A DNA stretch of 64,000 nucleotides from Acetobacter oryzifermentans (GCF_001628715.1 NZ_CP011120.1:2527501-2591500), one strand, 5' to 3'. Counted from the first letter of the stretch, positions 1 through 8,782 are shown. A program made the numbers and translations. The notes: a model not told the origin generated them from the sequence alone.

Positions 1-92
1 ACATGGAAGCCGACAAACCCAGCGGCTCCAGTTACCAAAAGTGTCAAAATGTATTGCCCCACGCCGCAGGGCAACTTTTTGGCCCCACCCAT
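1..92 (-). CDS. NAD-dependent epimerase/dehydratase, N-terminal fragment
   Basis: Reading the minus strand from an ATG at 92 gives 30 codons that run off the left edge. The fragment contains LLVTGAAGFVGFHV, the Rossmann GxxGxxG nucleotide-binding loop that opens extended short-chain dehydrogenases such as UDP-sugar 4-epimerases and dTDP-glucose 4,6-dehydratases. That such proteins act on nucleotide sugars in the cytoplasm is family knowledge; the exact substrate cannot be told from 30 residues. About 12 residues precede the beta strand, slightly more than usual, so an internal GTG at about position 62 could be the true start. The gene points the same way as the DUF192 pair at 131-1329, with its start 39 bases beyond the end of the DUF192 gene, so co-transcription is possible. 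Confidence 0.7.
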   Translation of the reverse strand, partial: MGGAKKLPCGVGQYILTLLVTGAAGFVGFH

Positions 93-130
93 GATTACTG
101 CAGAATCTCAGCCGCAAAAGCGGCTGTTAA

Positions 131-661
131 TTAAAGCTTTTTACCTAAAGATGGTGCTTCCACCTTATCGCCTACAGTAATGCCAAACTTGGCAGTTACC
201 CCCCCTGCCAGCTCAAGCGTAGCAGCTACCGGGCCATGACTGCTGATTCGTGCCAAGCTGCGTGGCACTGCATTTTCTGTAATAGCCTGAATACGATGAT
301 CCGCATCTATAAAAACAATATCTAGCGGAATCAGCGTATTTTCCATCCACATGTCACTCTGCTGTGGTGTTTTCCACACAAAAAGCATGCCAGAGTTTTC
401 TGGCAGATGTTGGCGGAACATTTCCCCCACCTGCTGCTCACGCGGAGTTTTTGCCAACTCAACTGAAAAAACATGCCGCCCACTGGGGGAAACTATAGCC
501 AATTCTTCCCGCTGTAATTCAGCCTGAGCGTGTGTTGGCTCTCCCGTTTCTTCTGCATAAGCAGGTAAGAGAGAACCCGCGGCACCGCCGATCATGCAGG
601 CTGCCATCAGCCCCAACAGTTTTTTTGTCAGCACCTTATCTGTTCTCCTCGGTCCCATCAT
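131..661 (-). CDS. DUF192 domain exported protein
   Basis: A 176-residue protein with a basic N-terminus, a hydrophobic stretch (about residues 15-35) and an Ala-x-Ala-like cleavage region near PAYAEE, so it is probably exported to the periplasm. The rest matches the DUF192 (COG1430) family: a central part with GEMFRQHLPENSGMLFVW and the characteristic MWMENTLIPLDIVFID segment. The biochemical role of DUF192 proteins is not established. The start codon overlaps the end of the upstream metallo-beta-lactamase gene by four bases, so the two are translated from one mRNA. Both are compact complete genes with no sign of damage. Confidence 0.85.
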   Translation of the reverse strand: MMGPRRTDKVLTKKLLGLMAACMIGGAAGSLLPAYAEETGEPTHAQAELQREELAIVSPSGRHVFSVELAKTPREQQVGEMFRQHLPENSGMLFVWKTPQQSDMWMENTLIPLDIVFIDADHRIQAITENAVPRSLARISSHGPVAATLELAGGVTAKFGITVGDKVEAPSLGKKL

Positions 662-1329
662 CTTTGCAGAAATGGATTACTGGCACGTTCTGCCCCTAAT
701 GTCGTCAACCCGCCATGCCCAGGCACGATAACAATATCATCCCCTAAAGGAAGTAGTTTTTCCTTTATGCCTTGAATAAGCTGTTGGCTATTACCGTATG
801 CAAAATCGGTTCTACCTATTGTTCCTCTAAAAAGAACATCTCCCCCAAAAGCAAAACGGGCCTTTTCATCCACAAATACAACGTGCCCGGGCGTATGCCC
901 CGGAACATGCACAACACGAAATGTACATCCTAGATAGTTCAGACTTTCACCATCTTGGGTGAAACGGTCAACATCTGCATTTTCTAAATCTGAAAGCCCA
1001 AAATGCCGAGCTTGCTCTACAATGGATTGGAGCAAAAATTGATCATGAATATTCGGCCCAATGACATCTGGCCGCGTTACCTGCGTATTTTCCAACCCAC
1101 GACACAAAGCCGCCACCCCTCCGGCATGATCTAGATGACCATGCGTGAGCAGAATGGCTTCTACTTCCAGTATATTTTTTTTTAAGAAATCCAGCAGGAC
1201 ATTCGCGTCTCCACCGGCATCTACAATAACGACTTTACGTGTTTTTTCATTCCACAGAACAGAGCAATTCTGCCGAAATGGCGTAACCGGCACGATACGC
1301 AACTGCATATCCGGGTAATTGACGTGCAT
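658..1329 (-). CDS. MBL-fold metallo-hydrolase (glyoxalase II-like)
   Basis: A 223-residue metallo-beta-lactamase-fold hydrolase. Metal ligands are visible in order: THGHLDH (about residue 63), the HVPGHTPGH segment, the Asp in FGGDVLF, and the last His in VPGHGG. This arrangement, plus the RGTIGRTDF motif, is typical of the glyoxalase II-like YcbL/Globlin group that hydrolyses thioesters such as S-lactoylglutathione; the real substrate is an inference. No signal peptide is seen, so it acts in the cytoplasm. It is the promoter-proximal gene of a two-gene unit with the DUF192 protein, overlapping it by four bases. A glyoxalase I-like gene is found far away at 59456-59857, not linked to it. Confidence 0.85.
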   Translation of the reverse strand: MHVNYPDMQLRIVPVTPFRQNCSVLWNEKTRKVVIVDAGGDANVLLDFLKKNILEVEAILLTHGHLDHAGGVAALCRGLENTQVTRPDVIGPNIHDQFLLQSIVEQARHFGLSDLENADVDRFTQDGESLNYLGCTFRVVHVPGHTPGHVVFVDEKARFAFGGDVLFRGTIGRTDFAYGNSQQLIQGIKEKLLPLGDDIVIVPGHGGLTTLGAERASNPFLQR

Positions 1330-1390
1330 ACCTTATTCCTCTTGTTCTCTATAAATTATCTAAAAAATGCTTTTATGAGTTTTACACAAA

Positions 1391-1425
1391 AAAAAGCTGC
1401 CAGAACCAGTGTCTGGCAGCTTTTT
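1391..1425 (-). terminator. Rho-independent terminator, bidirectional form
   Basis: A perfect nine-base-pair stem (GCTGCCAGA at 1396-1404, TCTGGCAGC at 1412-1420) with a seven-base loop is flanked by A5 on the left and T5 on the right. It lies 20 bases downstream of the host-attachment-family gene read on the minus strand and is symmetric enough to work from both sides, although the gene on its left points away. Confidence 0.9.
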
Positions 1426-1445
1426 ATACAGCAAAAATGCTCTGC

Positions 1446-1859
1446 TTATTGAGGCAGCACCCAGCCTGTTTCTGGAATATCAAAGTGCTTACGCAATTCA
1501 TGCGCAGGCACGTTGGTTAGATCCTTGGTGAAGGTTTTGATAATCTTTGCCGTTGCAGGCTTGCTCAGATGCGTCTTGATTTCATGAATAATTGGTGCCG
1601 GAGCAGCCACCACAAACCCATCAACCTTGCCGCCATGCGCAATCATGCTGTTCATGCGGTCTGCCACAACGCGGGCAAAAGCATCTTTCGCATCATCCGC
1701 CGGGGTAGAACCAGAAGGCATTTTACCCGGGGTACCTTCATGGCCACGCGTGTCAAAATCCTGCACATCGCGCATTTCGCCTTCTGCATCATGCAAAAAA
1801 CGCACTTTGCCACCATCTGCAACAACATAAACTACCAGGCCATCTCTTGCTTCCGTCAT
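1446..1859 (-). CDS. Host attachment protein family (pfam Host_attach)
   Basis: A 137-residue protein from the ATG at 1859, chosen because AAGGA lies eight bases upstream; a TTG at 1877 and ATG at 1868 are in frame but poorly placed. The sequence has the pattern of the Host_attach family (once named 'required for attachment to host cells'): an N-terminal strand LVVYVVADGGKVRFLHD, a middle with DAKDAFARVVADRMN, and a C-terminal PAHELRKHF. This fold resembles the eRF1/archaeal release-factor-like family. The attachment role is known only from the original naming; what it does in a free-living acetic acid bacterium is unknown. It stands alone, ends in a strong terminator, and is divergent from the XdhC gene. 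Confidence 0.8.
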   Translation of the reverse strand: MTEARDGLVVYVVADGGKVRFLHDAEGEMRDVQDFDTRGHEGTPGKMPSGSTPADDAKDAFARVVADRMNSMIAHGGKVDGFVVAAPAPIIHEIKTHLSKPATAKIIKTFTKDLTNVPAHELRKHFDIPETGWVLPQ

Positions 1860-1983
1860 GGAATACATCCTTTTCAAATCACTCTATCAGCCTGCCAGCA
1901 TGCCGTATTATGCGACATTTAACCACCAGCGCTGCTGCGCTGCTGATGTGCAGTCTGCGTGCTGAGTGATATAGGATTGAGGC

Positions 1984-3075
1984 ATGACAATTCCACCCTT
2001 CTTTTCCCAACTTGTTACTCCTCTGGATCATGCCCTGCTCTGGGCCCGTCAGGGCCAAGCCGTTGCCATTGCAACCGTAACAGGCACATGGGGTAGTTCC
2101 CCCCGCCCCCCAGGCAGCAATATGGTCATGAGCAAAAATGGCCTTATGGAAGGTTCCGTAAGTGGCGGCTGTGTGGAAACAGATGTTATGCTCCACGCAC
2201 AAGAAATTATGGAAGGGCAAGCACCAACCGTTCTTTCCTATGGTGTGAGCAGTGCCAAGGCGTGGGAAGTCGGGTTGGCCTGCGGAGGCACACTGGATGT
2301 TATGGTAGAAGCCGTTCAAAGCCCTGCCTGCCCAACCGGAACATGGCCGCTACACCTGCTAGAACAGATATGCGATCTTCAAGCGGCTCGAAAAGCCGCA
2401 GTGTTGGTGCGCAGCTTGGATGGCAAGCAGCACATTCTTGCGCAGGAACACCAAAAAAGCACTTTCGAAGAGCTTCCACCATTCGTGAAAGAAGTCGCCT
2501 TTCACCAGCTACAAGAAGGGCGCTGCGCAGCAATAGAAGAAGCTCTTGGGCAAAAATGGTTTGTGCAACCCATTATTCCGCCACCTCGGCTTCTTATAGT
2601 GGGCGCTGTGCATATTGCGCAGTATCTTGCTCGCTTGGCGCAGATAACCGGCTTTTCTCCCATAGTCATAGACCCGCGTGAAGCACTGGCGACAGCAGAC
2701 CGCTTTCCGGGGCTGGAAAGTGGAAGCACCCTTATTACAGAATGGCCGGATGAAGCTCTGGAAACCTTAGGGGTTGATAGCATGACTGCCATCGTGACCC
2801 TAACGCATGATGCCAAACTAGATGACCCAACACTTGAAGCAGCCCTGAAAAGCCCAGCTTTTTATATTGGTGCTTTGGGGTCTCGCAAAACACAGGCGAG
2901 TCGGTTGCAACGCTTGCAAACTCTTGGCTTTACCGAGCAGGATCTCAAACGCATACGCGGCCCAGTTGGCTTAGCTATTGGTGCAGTGGGAGCTGAGGAA
3001 ATTGCTCTTTCTATAATGGCGGAAATTGTTGCCACCCGCCGCCATGCCCCCTTGTCAGACATTCGCGGGTGGTAA
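1984..3075 (+). CDS. XdhC/CoxI-family molybdenum hydroxylase maturation protein
   Basis: 363 residues with both halves of the XdhC family. The N-terminal XdhC_CoxI domain (about 15-95) shows TWGSSPRPPGSNMV and SVSGGCVE, and a second piece CGGTLDVMVEA. The C-terminal Rossmann domain (about 195-355) shows LLIVGAVHIAQYLA and IGALGSRKT. In the family these proteins bind molybdopterin cofactor, promote its sulfuration and pass it to xanthine-dehydrogenase-type enzymes. The start has AGGA seven bases upstream. Its last seven bases overlap the next gene, a MobA-like nucleotidyltransferase, a coupling seen in many molybdenum hydroxylase maturation operons. No structural dehydrogenase subunit gene lies in the window, so its client must be encoded elsewhere. 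Confidence 0.87.
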   Translation: MTIPPFFSQLVTPLDHALLWARQGQAVAIATVTGTWGSSPRPPGSNMVMSKNGLMEGSVSGGCVETDVMLHAQEIMEGQAPTVLSYGVSSAKAWEVGLACGGTLDVMVEAVQSPACPTGTWPLHLLEQICDLQAARKAAVLVRSLDGKQHILAQEHQKSTFEELPPFVKEVAFHQLQEGRCAAIEEALGQKWFVQPIIPPPRLLIVGAVHIAQYLARLAQITGFSPIVIDPREALATADRFPGLESGSTLITEWPDEALETLGVDSMTAIVTLTHDAKLDDPTLEAALKSPAFYIGALGSRKTQASRLQRLQTLGFTEQDLKRIRGPVGLAIGAVGAEEIALSIMAEIVATRRHAPLSDIRGW

Positions 3076-3719
3076 AACCTGCGTTTCTGCCAGGAACATG
3101 GGCCTGCGTGCTATGCGCAGGTCGTTCTGCCCGTACTGCCCCAGCCAACAAATTATTAGCTCCGGACGCTACCGGACAACCTATGCTGGTGCAGACACTC
3201 AAAAATATTCTCAACAGCAAAGCTGAAACTGTTCTGGCCCTTCTACCGCCAGACCAGCCAGAGCTTGAAACCATTGTGCAAGCGCATTTCTCCCACTTCT
3301 TGAAAGCAGACAGGCTACAGCTACAAACTGTTTTGAATGCGCGCTTGGGCCTTTCCGCTTCTCTGCATGCAGGTGTTCAGGCTGCTCAAGCAGGAAATGC
3401 ACAAAGCCTTCTTATGTGTCTGGGCGACATGCCTCTGGTTTCCACAACGCTGTTGAACACACTGTTGGAGAACCAGAATCAATATGCTCCTGCCGCCACC
3501 GCACCGTTACGAGACGGCAAGGCTGGAAATCCTGTTGTCTGGAATCCATCACAATTCAGTAAATTGCTCCAGGTTACGGGGGATCAGGGCGGGCGGGCTA
3601 TTTTGCGCAGTCTGGGTGCTGATATACGCCTCATTCCAGCCAATTCTACCGAATTGGTCGATTTTGATACGCCAGAACGGCTGAAAATATATCAGCAGAT
3701 GGCTTTTCCTGGCAGTTGA
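3069..3719 (+). CDS. MobA-like NTP transferase (molybdenum cofactor nucleotidyltransferase family)
   Basis: A 216-residue protein with an N-terminal nucleotide-binding stretch VLCAGRSARTAPANKLLAP corresponding to the LAAGxSxRxGxxK loop of MobA/MocA-like transferases, followed by CLGDMPLVS, the Asp-containing metal site, and GNPVVWNPSQF near the C-terminus. Members transfer CMP or GMP onto molybdopterin in the cytoplasm; MocA (CTP) fits best because of the XdhC partner, since xanthine-dehydrogenase-type enzymes commonly use the cytidine form. That choice is inference. It starts with GTG inside the end of the XdhC gene (seven-base overlap). The loop is somewhat degenerate (Cys for Ala, TAP for MG), but the overall pattern holds. 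Confidence 0.8.
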   Translation: MVKPAFLPGTWACVLCAGRSARTAPANKLLAPDATGQPMLVQTLKNILNSKAETVLALLPPDQPELETIVQAHFSHFLKADRLQLQTVLNARLGLSASLHAGVQAAQAGNAQSLLMCLGDMPLVSTTLLNTLLENQNQYAPAATAPLRDGKAGNPVVWNPSQFSKLLQVTGDQGGRAILRSLGADIRLIPANSTELVDFDTPERLKIYQQMAFPGS

Positions 3720-3807
3720 CCAGACGGACACACCCTCCGACAATTCACAACAGACCGTAAGTTTTCACTGAACGGTCGTTTTATCTATTTTTCAACAAGG
3801 TCTCACC

Positions 3808-4158
3808 ATGAGCAAAATTCTACGCACTAACCCCAACCTCATTCTTTCTGCTGCGGTTGAATATCACGGCTTTATTTTCACGCAGGGTGTTGTTGCCCGC
3901 AATCTGGATCTGGATGTTGAAGGCCAGACACGTGATGTGCTGGAACAGATTGACACACTGCTAGAGCAGCACGGCACAGATAACACCCGCATTCTGCAAG
4001 CTCAGATCTGGGTGAAAGACATTAATGACCGTGACAAGCTGAATAAAATCTGGAGCGCTTGGCTGCCAGAAAATATGGCCCCTGCCCGCGCTTGTGTTCA
4101 GGCTGTGATGGCTGACCCACGTATCCTTGTGGAAATCATGGTCACCACCACAAAATAA
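3808..4158 (+). CDS. RidA family (YjgF/YER057c) protein
   Basis: 116 residues, typical length for the family, with AAGG seven bases before the ATG. RidA proteins form trimers and hydrolyse reactive enamine/imine intermediates made by PLP enzymes such as threonine dehydratase. The C-terminal block PARACVQAVMADPRILVEI contains the conserved Arg that contacts the substrate carboxylate, and the fold pattern (QGVVA, QTRDVLEQID) matches. It resembles the RidA-like subgroup with the sequence ARACVQA rather than the classical RSAVEVAALP, so its precise substrate may differ from archetypal RidA. It is likely monocistronic. Confidence 0.88.
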   Translation: MSKILRTNPNLILSAAVEYHGFIFTQGVVARNLDLDVEGQTRDVLEQIDTLLEQHGTDNTRILQAQIWVKDINDRDKLNKIWSAWLPENMAPARACVQAVMADPRILVEIMVTTTK

Positions 4159-4172
4159 GCCCTTAATATTGA

Positions 4173-4235
4173 CCAGTTGGTGATGTGAGAAAACGTGGCA
4201 TTCATGCAACATTCCTCCGAATCATCACCAACTGG
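4173..4235. repeat. Perfect 13-bp inverted repeat with 37-base spacer
   Basis: The arm CCAGTTGGTGATG (4173-4185) is exactly mirrored by CATCACCAACTGG (4223-4235). There is no T-run after the second arm, so it does not look like an ordinary intrinsic terminator. It starts 14 bases after the RidA stop codon. It could be a long-loop RNA hairpin that protects the RidA mRNA end, or a pair of protein-binding half sites. Confidence 0.75.
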
Positions 4236-4302
4236 CGCGTGTTCCCTATTCTCTTAAACAAAGGCTGGAATGAAACGGAATCAGGCGAATTTATGACGTA
4301 AT

Positions 4303-4332
4303 ATAGGATAAAAATCCTATTTTTCCTTTTTA
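4303..4332 (+). terminator. AT-rich terminator-like hairpin
   Basis: ATAGGAT (4303-4309), loop AAAA, ATCCTAT (4314-4320), then a T-rich run. A seven-base-pair AU-rich stem with a good U tract; it may end transcription from the RidA gene. Weak stem, so moderate confidence. Confidence 0.5.
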
Positions 4333-4476
4333 ATACCCATCAATGAAGCAAAGAGTAACTTTAACGATTTTGGTGCGCAATGAACGCTTGCCTGATCTGC
4401 ATGGATGTTTAATACCTGAACCCGAACATTGCAGTACCCCAACTCACGGCAAATGCGATCAGGAAAGGTAAGCACA

Positions 4477-5226
4477 ATGCGGCACGGACGGTCCGGAATT
4501 TTCAAACTGAAGCTGGCCGTTTTGTCTTTTCTGTCCGTTTCTGCCTTTACTGCTTCTGCATCTGCCCGCACCCATCATGCCGCCGCTCACCATAGCGGTG
4601 TGCATAAAATTGTATTTTCTGCATCCGGCCATGCGGCAGGCCGATACGCAGGTGGCCGCTGGCACCCATCTGCGGGGCGTTACCGTTCCGGGTATTATGG
4701 TGGGCACGTTATTCAGTGCGTTGCTTATGCCAAATCTGCATCTGAAGTGGTGCTGCATGGCAATGCGCGTGATTGGTGGCATAACGCAAGTGGCGTTTAT
4801 GACCGTGGCCATGCACCAGAAGCAGGTAGTGTGCTGAACTTCCGTGCAACACGCCGCATGCCTTTGGGCCATGTTGCTGTTGTGCGCAATGTTGTAGATA
4901 ACCGCACCATTATGATTGATCAGTCACACTGGGCACAGGCAGGCATCAGCCGCAACGTAGCCGTGATTGACGTTTCTCCAAACAATGATTGGTCTGCCGT
5001 TCGTGTAGCCCTTAACAATCATTCTGGTGGTTTCGGGTCCATCTATCCAACTTACGGCTTTATTTATGCACGCCACCCTGGTGCAGAACGGAACATGCAG
5101 CAGGAAGTTATGACAGCATGGGCCAAAAAAGGCACCACCACGCAGCTGGCACAGGCTCCGGCAACACCTCGCCAGATCTCTGCTGGTCAGGAAGATCCGA
5201 ATATTGCCTTTGATGATAACAACTGA
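4477..5226 (+). CDS. Secreted CHAP-domain protein (probable cell-wall amidase/peptidase)
   Basis: 249 residues from the ATG at 4477, chosen over an upstream in-frame start because AGGAAAGG lies eight bases before it and a clean signal peptide follows (basic MRHGRSGIFKLK, hydrophobic core to about residue 26, cleavage near ASARTHH). A His-rich linker leads to a CHAP domain (about 85-200) with the expected order: QCVAYAKS (nucleophile Cys), GHVAVVRNV (catalytic His) and MIDQSHW (polar/acidic third residue region). CHAP enzymes cleave peptidoglycan peptide or amide bonds. A C-terminal tail of about 40 residues is polar and probably disordered. The gene stands alone and is followed by a terminator. 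Confidence 0.8.
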   Translation: MRHGRSGIFKLKLAVLSFLSVSAFTASASARTHHAAAHHSGVHKIVFSASGHAAGRYAGGRWHPSAGRYRSGYYGGHVIQCVAYAKSASEVVLHGNARDWWHNASGVYDRGHAPEAGSVLNFRATRRMPLGHVAVVRNVVDNRTIMIDQSHWAQAGISRNVAVIDVSPNNDWSAVRVALNNHSGGFGSIYPTYGFIYARHPGAERNMQQEVMTAWAKKGTTTQLAQAPATPRQISAGQEDPNIAFDDNN

Positions 5227-5262
5227 AACCAACCTTTAGTTTCTTTGCAGAATCTTCTTTTC

Positions 5263-5289
5263 AACGCTCGGCTTTGTCGGGCGTTTTTT
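5263..5289 (+). terminator. Terminator of the CHAP gene
   Basis: AACGCTCGGC (5263-5272), loop TTT, GTCGGGCGTT (5276-5285), then T6. Ten base pairs including two G-U pairs; lies 37 bases after the stop codon. Confidence 0.88.
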
Positions 5290-5328
5290 ATTGCTTTTTC
5301 CATAACAAGAAACTCTTACACAGAGCAT

Positions 5329-5367
5329 AAAAAAAGGGGGGCAACCTCCTTTGGTTGCGCCCCTTTC
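5329..5367 (-). terminator. Terminator of the gcv operon
   Basis: Read on the minus strand, GGGGCGCAACC and GGTTGCCCCCC pair around a short AAAGGA loop and are followed by T7. It lies about 25 bases beyond the gcvP stop codon and ends the gcvTHP transcript. Confidence 0.9.
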
Positions 5368-5392
5368 TTAGTAACCATCAGAAACGATTTGC

Positions 5393-8311
5393 TTATTCCA
5401 TCCATTCAGCAATATCTGGACAAGAGCAAACTAGGTTTCTGTCACCATATACGTTGTCAATTCGGCCTACAGGTGGCCAATATTTGGTAGAAAGCTGCAC
5501 ATTACCGGGGAAACACGCTTCCTGCCGTGTATAAGGGTGCGTCCATTCCGTTGCAGTTAGTGCAAGACCTGTATGAGGGGCATGACGCAACACTGCATCT
5601 TCTGCCGTAACCTTACCACTTTCAACTGCACGCACTTCCTCACGTATAGCCAGCATGGCATCGCAAAAACGATCCAGCTCCGCTTTTCCTTCAGATTCAG
5701 TTGGCTCGATCATGAATGTGCCGGCCACCGGAAAGCTAACTGTTGGCGCATGAAAACCGTAATCCACCAAACGCTTGGACATATCATCCACAGTAACGCC
5801 TGTTGTATTCTTGATCGGTCGTAAATCCAGAATACATTCATGCGCAACACGCCCGTGCGCCCCTTCGTAAAGCACAGGGTACGCATCTTTCAGGCGGCTC
5901 ACAATATAATTGGCGTTCAGAATAGCCACCTGCGTAGCCCGTTTTAGGCCTTCATCTCCCATTAAGCGAATATAAGCCCATGAGATCGGCAGAATAGAAG
6001 CTGATCCAAAAGGAGCAGCGCTTACAGCCATAACAACATCTACATCTGCCGGGTTTCCGGGCAGATAAGGTGCCAAATGTGCCCGCACACCAATTGGCCC
6101 CATACCCGGGCCACCGCCACCATGTGGAATGCAGAAAGTTTTATGCAGGTTAAAGTGGCTAACATCCCCACCGTAGTCTGCCGGGCGTGCAAGCCCAACC
6201 TGAGCATTCATGTTGGCGCCATCCACATATACCTGCCCACCGGCTGCGTGCACCAGATCACAGATTTCACGCATGTTTTCTTCAAACACGCCATGAGTAG
6301 AAGGATAAGTGATCATCACTGCGGCCAGATCATTCGCATGCGCCTTTATTTTCTCACGCATGTCTTCCAGATCAATGTTGCCGCCTGCATCACACTTTAC
6401 CACCACAACCTTCATGCCCGCCATTTGGGCAGAAGCTGGGTTGGTACCATGCGCAGAAGCCGGAATTAAACAAACTGTCCGATGCCCTTCCCCACGCCCC
6501 TGATGATACGCACGAATAACAAGCAAACCTGCATATTCCCCCTGCGCGCCAGAATTAGGTTGGAAGGAAACAGCATCATAACCGCTGATAGCACACAGCC
6601 ACTTTTCCAGATCCTGCAAAAGAACCTGATACCCTTTTGCCTGATCTGCCGGTGCAAACGGATGAATGTCACAAAAACCAGACCACGTAATGGGCAGCAT
6701 TTCCACCGTGGCGTTCAGCTTCATGGTACAAGAACCCAGCGGAATCATTGTCCGATCCAACGCCAGATCCTTGTCTGACAAGCGCCGCAGGTAACGCAGC
6801 ATATCCGTTTCTGAACTACAGGAGCGGAACACAGGCTGCGCCATAAAGCCAGACTGGCGGCGCACACCATCAGGCAATGCTGTGGAAGCCGCCACAAGCG
6901 CCTGCGCCATTTTTTCTACACGCCCGTGTTCAGCGCAAAAAACAGACCATACAGCGTAAACAGTTTCCGGCGTGCTGGTTTCATCCAGACTGATGCCAAT
7001 ACGGCCATTCCCTGCATTACGCAGATTCATGCCAGCAAAACGCGCACGTTCCAGAAGGTCAACAGCACCTTCGCCTACATTCACGGTCAGCGTGTCAAAA
7101 AATGCGGTTGTTTCAACAGTTACGCCCAGTGTGCGCAAACCAGCGGCCAGTGTAGCAGCCAGATCATGAATGCGCTGTGCAATTGCCTTCAGACCTTCTG
7201 GGCCATGATAAACGGCATACATGCCCGCAATAACAGCCAGCAACACCTGCGCCGTGCAGATATTGGATGTCGCTTTTTCACGCCGGATATGCTGTTCACG
7301 CGTTTGCAGGGCGAGACGATAGGCCGGGCGCCCAGCACTATCGACCGATACCCCAACCAAACGCCCCGGCATGCTCCGTTTATAGGCATCCCGCACAGCC
7401 ATATAAGCTGCATGCGGCCCACCATACCCCATGGGAATACCAAAGCGCTGGGTAGAACCAATAGCAATATCCGCCCCCAGTTCACCGGGAGAAGCCAGCA
7501 ACGTTAAAGCCAGCGGATCTGCCGCCATAACAGCAATACCCCCCGCGGCATGCAGGCTTTCTATCTGCTTTTGCGGGTTTGCAATCTGGCCGGATGTGCC
7601 GGGATATTGGAAAATGGCTCCAAATACGTTTTGGGCATCCAAATCTATTTCAGGCTGCCCAATCTGGAGCGTAATGCCCATAGGTTCCGCACGGGTTTTC
7701 AACACAGCAATTGTCTGCGGGAGACATTCTGCATCTACAAAAAAGACGCTGGACTTAGAGGTTGCAACCCGGCGAGCCAACGCCATGGCTTCTGCCGCTG
7801 CTGTTGCTTCATCTAGCAGAGAAGAGTTGGCGATATCCAACCCTGTCAGCTCTGTAATCATGGTTTGGAAGTTCAACAGGGCTTCCAGACGCCCTTGGCT
7901 GATTTCTGGCTGATACGGCGTGTAAGCTGTGTACCAAGCCGGATTTTCCAGAATATTCCGCTGGATAACAGCGGGCAGCACCGTACCGTAATACCCTTGC
8001 CCGATCAGGGATGTCATAACCTGATTTTGTCCGGCCAGTTCACGCAGGCGTGCAAGAACCTGTGTTTCCGTCCATCCAGCACCGAGCCCCAAAGGCTGTG
8101 TGGCACGAATGGAAGCTGGAAGTGTCTGATCTATCAGATCATCCAAGGAAGCCGCACCAACAACACGCAACATTTCGGCCTGATCTGCCACAGTCGGGCC
8201 AATGTGGCGCGTAGCAAACGCCTCACCTTCAGCTTTTAAGGCAGCAAAAGCGGGAAGAGCTTCAATATTCTGTTGGGAACGCGCATCCGAACCGGGAGCA
8301 AGGGAGAACAT
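5393..8311 (-). CDS. gcvP: Glycine dehydrogenase (decarboxylating), P protein
   Basis: 972 residues from the ATG at 8311, close to the usual 950-970 of the homodimeric P protein; the frame stays open to a TTG at 8362 but that would place the start inside an intercistronic hairpin. The N-terminus shows FATRHIGPT, the classic GcvP opening. The PLP-binding Lys lies in [19 protein letters not shown] (about residue 724). The enzyme decarboxylates glycine and passes the aminomethyl group to the lipoyl arm of GcvH, feeding 5,10-methylene-THF to one-carbon metabolism. It is the last gene of gcvT-gcvH-gcvP and is controlled with them by the glycine riboswitch at 10010-10160. Confidence 0.97.
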   Translation of the reverse strand: MFSLAPGSDARSQQNIEALPAFAALKAEGEAFATRHIGPTVADQAEMLRVVGAASLDDLIDQTLPASIRATQPLGLGAGWTETQVLARLRELAGQNQVMTSLIGQGYYGTVLPAVIQRNILENPAWYTAYTPYQPEISQGRLEALLNFQTMITELTGLDIANSSLLDEATAAAEAMALARRVATSKSSVFFVDAECLPQTIAVLKTRAEPMGITLQIGQPEIDLDAQNVFGAIFQYPGTSGQIANPQKQIESLHAAGGIAVMAADPLALTLLASPGELGADIAIGSTQRFGIPMGYGGPHAAYMAVRDAYKRSMPGRLVGVSVDSAGRPAYRLALQTREQHIRREKATSNICTAQVLLAVIAGMYAVYHGPEGLKAIAQRIHDLAATLAAGLRTLGVTVETTAFFDTLTVNVGEGAVDLLERARFAGMNLRNAGNGRIGISLDETSTPETVYAVWSVFCAEHGRVEKMAQALVAASTALPDGVRRQSGFMAQPVFRSCSSETDMLRYLRRLSDKDLALDRTMIPLGSCTMKLNATVEMLPITWSGFCDIHPFAPADQAKGYQVLLQDLEKWLCAISGYDAVSFQPNSGAQGEYAGLLVIRAYHQGRGEGHRTVCLIPASAHGTNPASAQMAGMKVVVVKCDAGGNIDLEDMREKIKAHANDLAAVMITYPSTHGVFEENMREICDLVHAAGGQVYVDGANMNAQVGLARPADYGGDVSHFNLHKTFCIPHGGGGPGMGPIGVRAHLAPYLPGNPADVDVVMAVSAAPFGSASILPISWAYIRLMGDEGLKRATQVAILNANYIVSRLKDAYPVLYEGAHGRVAHECILDLRPIKNTTGVTVDDMSKRLVDYGFHAPTVSFPVAGTFMIEPTESEGKAELDRFCDAMLAIREEVRAVESGKVTAEDAVLRHAPHTGLALTATEWTHPYTRQEACFPGNVQLSTKYWPPVGRIDNVYGDRNLVCSCPDIAEWME

Positions 8312-8332
8312 GCAGAAATTTTTCCTGAACAA

Positions 8333-8351
8333 GGCCTGTTTGGAACAGGCC
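8333..8351 (-). promoter_or_regulatory. Intercistronic hairpin between gcvH and gcvP
   Basis: A perfect eight-base-pair hairpin, GGCCTGTT with three-base loop and AACAGGCC, sits in the 62-base spacer between the gcvH stop and the gcvP start. AGGA follows it at the gcvP side. It lacks a T-run on the minus strand, so attenuation or mRNA-end stabilisation is more likely than full termination. Confidence 0.65.
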
Positions 8352-8373
8352 ATTTTTTCCAATCAGGCAGAAA

Positions 8374-8739
8374 TCAGCCTACAAAAGCTGCATATGCTGC
8401 GGCATCCATCAGCCCAGAAAGCTGATCTGGATTAGCAACGCGAAATTTGACAATCCAACCTTCGCCTTCAGAGTCAGAGCTTACCCGTGCTGGATCATCA
8501 GCCAGTGCTGCATTGCTTTCCAAAACCTCACCATCAACTGGCGCGTAAATATCGGAAGCTGCCTTAACGGATTCCACAACTGCGATGGATTCCCCAGCTT
8601 TGACTTCCGTGCCCGATGGGCGGGCTTCAATAAACACCAGTTCACCCAGTTCATCAGCCGCGTGGCGAGTGATGCCCACGGTTGCTGTTGCACCCTCAAC
8701 GCGCAGCCATTCGTGTTCTTTTGTGAAATACAGGGTCAT
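8374..8739 (-). CDS. gcvH: Glycine cleavage system H protein
   Basis: 121 residues, usual length. It carries the lipoylated Lys in ESVKAASDIYAPVDGEV and begins with the typical YFTKEHEWLRV. GcvH is the mobile lipoyl carrier that shuttles the aminomethyl group between GcvP, GcvT and dihydrolipoamide dehydrogenase. GGAG lies upstream of the ATG. It is the middle gene of the operon, 43 bases after gcvT and 62 bases before gcvP. Confidence 0.97.
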   Translation of the reverse strand: MTLYFTKEHEWLRVEGATATVGITRHAADELGELVFIEARPSGTEVKAGESIAVVESVKAASDIYAPVDGEVLESNAALADDPARVSSDSEGEGWIVKFRVANPDQLSGLMDAAAYAAFVG

Positions 8740-8782
8740 TTCTCAATTTCTCCAGTTAAGCGTAAATTAATGTATCAACGGC

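Larger units (their letters stand above)
4159..4476. other. Non-coding stretch between the RidA and CHAP genes
   Basis: About 318 bases without a supported gene. It holds a long-looped perfect inverted repeat (4173-4235), an AT-rich hairpin with a T-rich tail (4303-4326), and the leader of the CHAP gene. No other conserved element was recognised. Confidence 0.6.

Noticed and set aside
1446..1859. Adhesin or host-interaction factor
   Set aside because: The family name suggests host attachment, but the protein has no signal peptide or surface features; the name is historical.
3753..3777. Short inverted repeat GACCGT/ACGGTC before the RidA gene
   Set aside because: Only six base pairs with a 13-base loop; too weak to claim as terminator or operator.
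5393..8311. Long opposite-strand open frames inside gcvP, pnp and gyrA
   Set aside because: They lack family patterns and ribosome sites and are frame shadows of clear genes on the other strand.
8333..8351. Plus-strand intrinsic terminator
   Set aside because: On the plus strand the hairpin is followed by T6, but no plus-strand gene exists upstream; the gcv operon runs on the minus strand.
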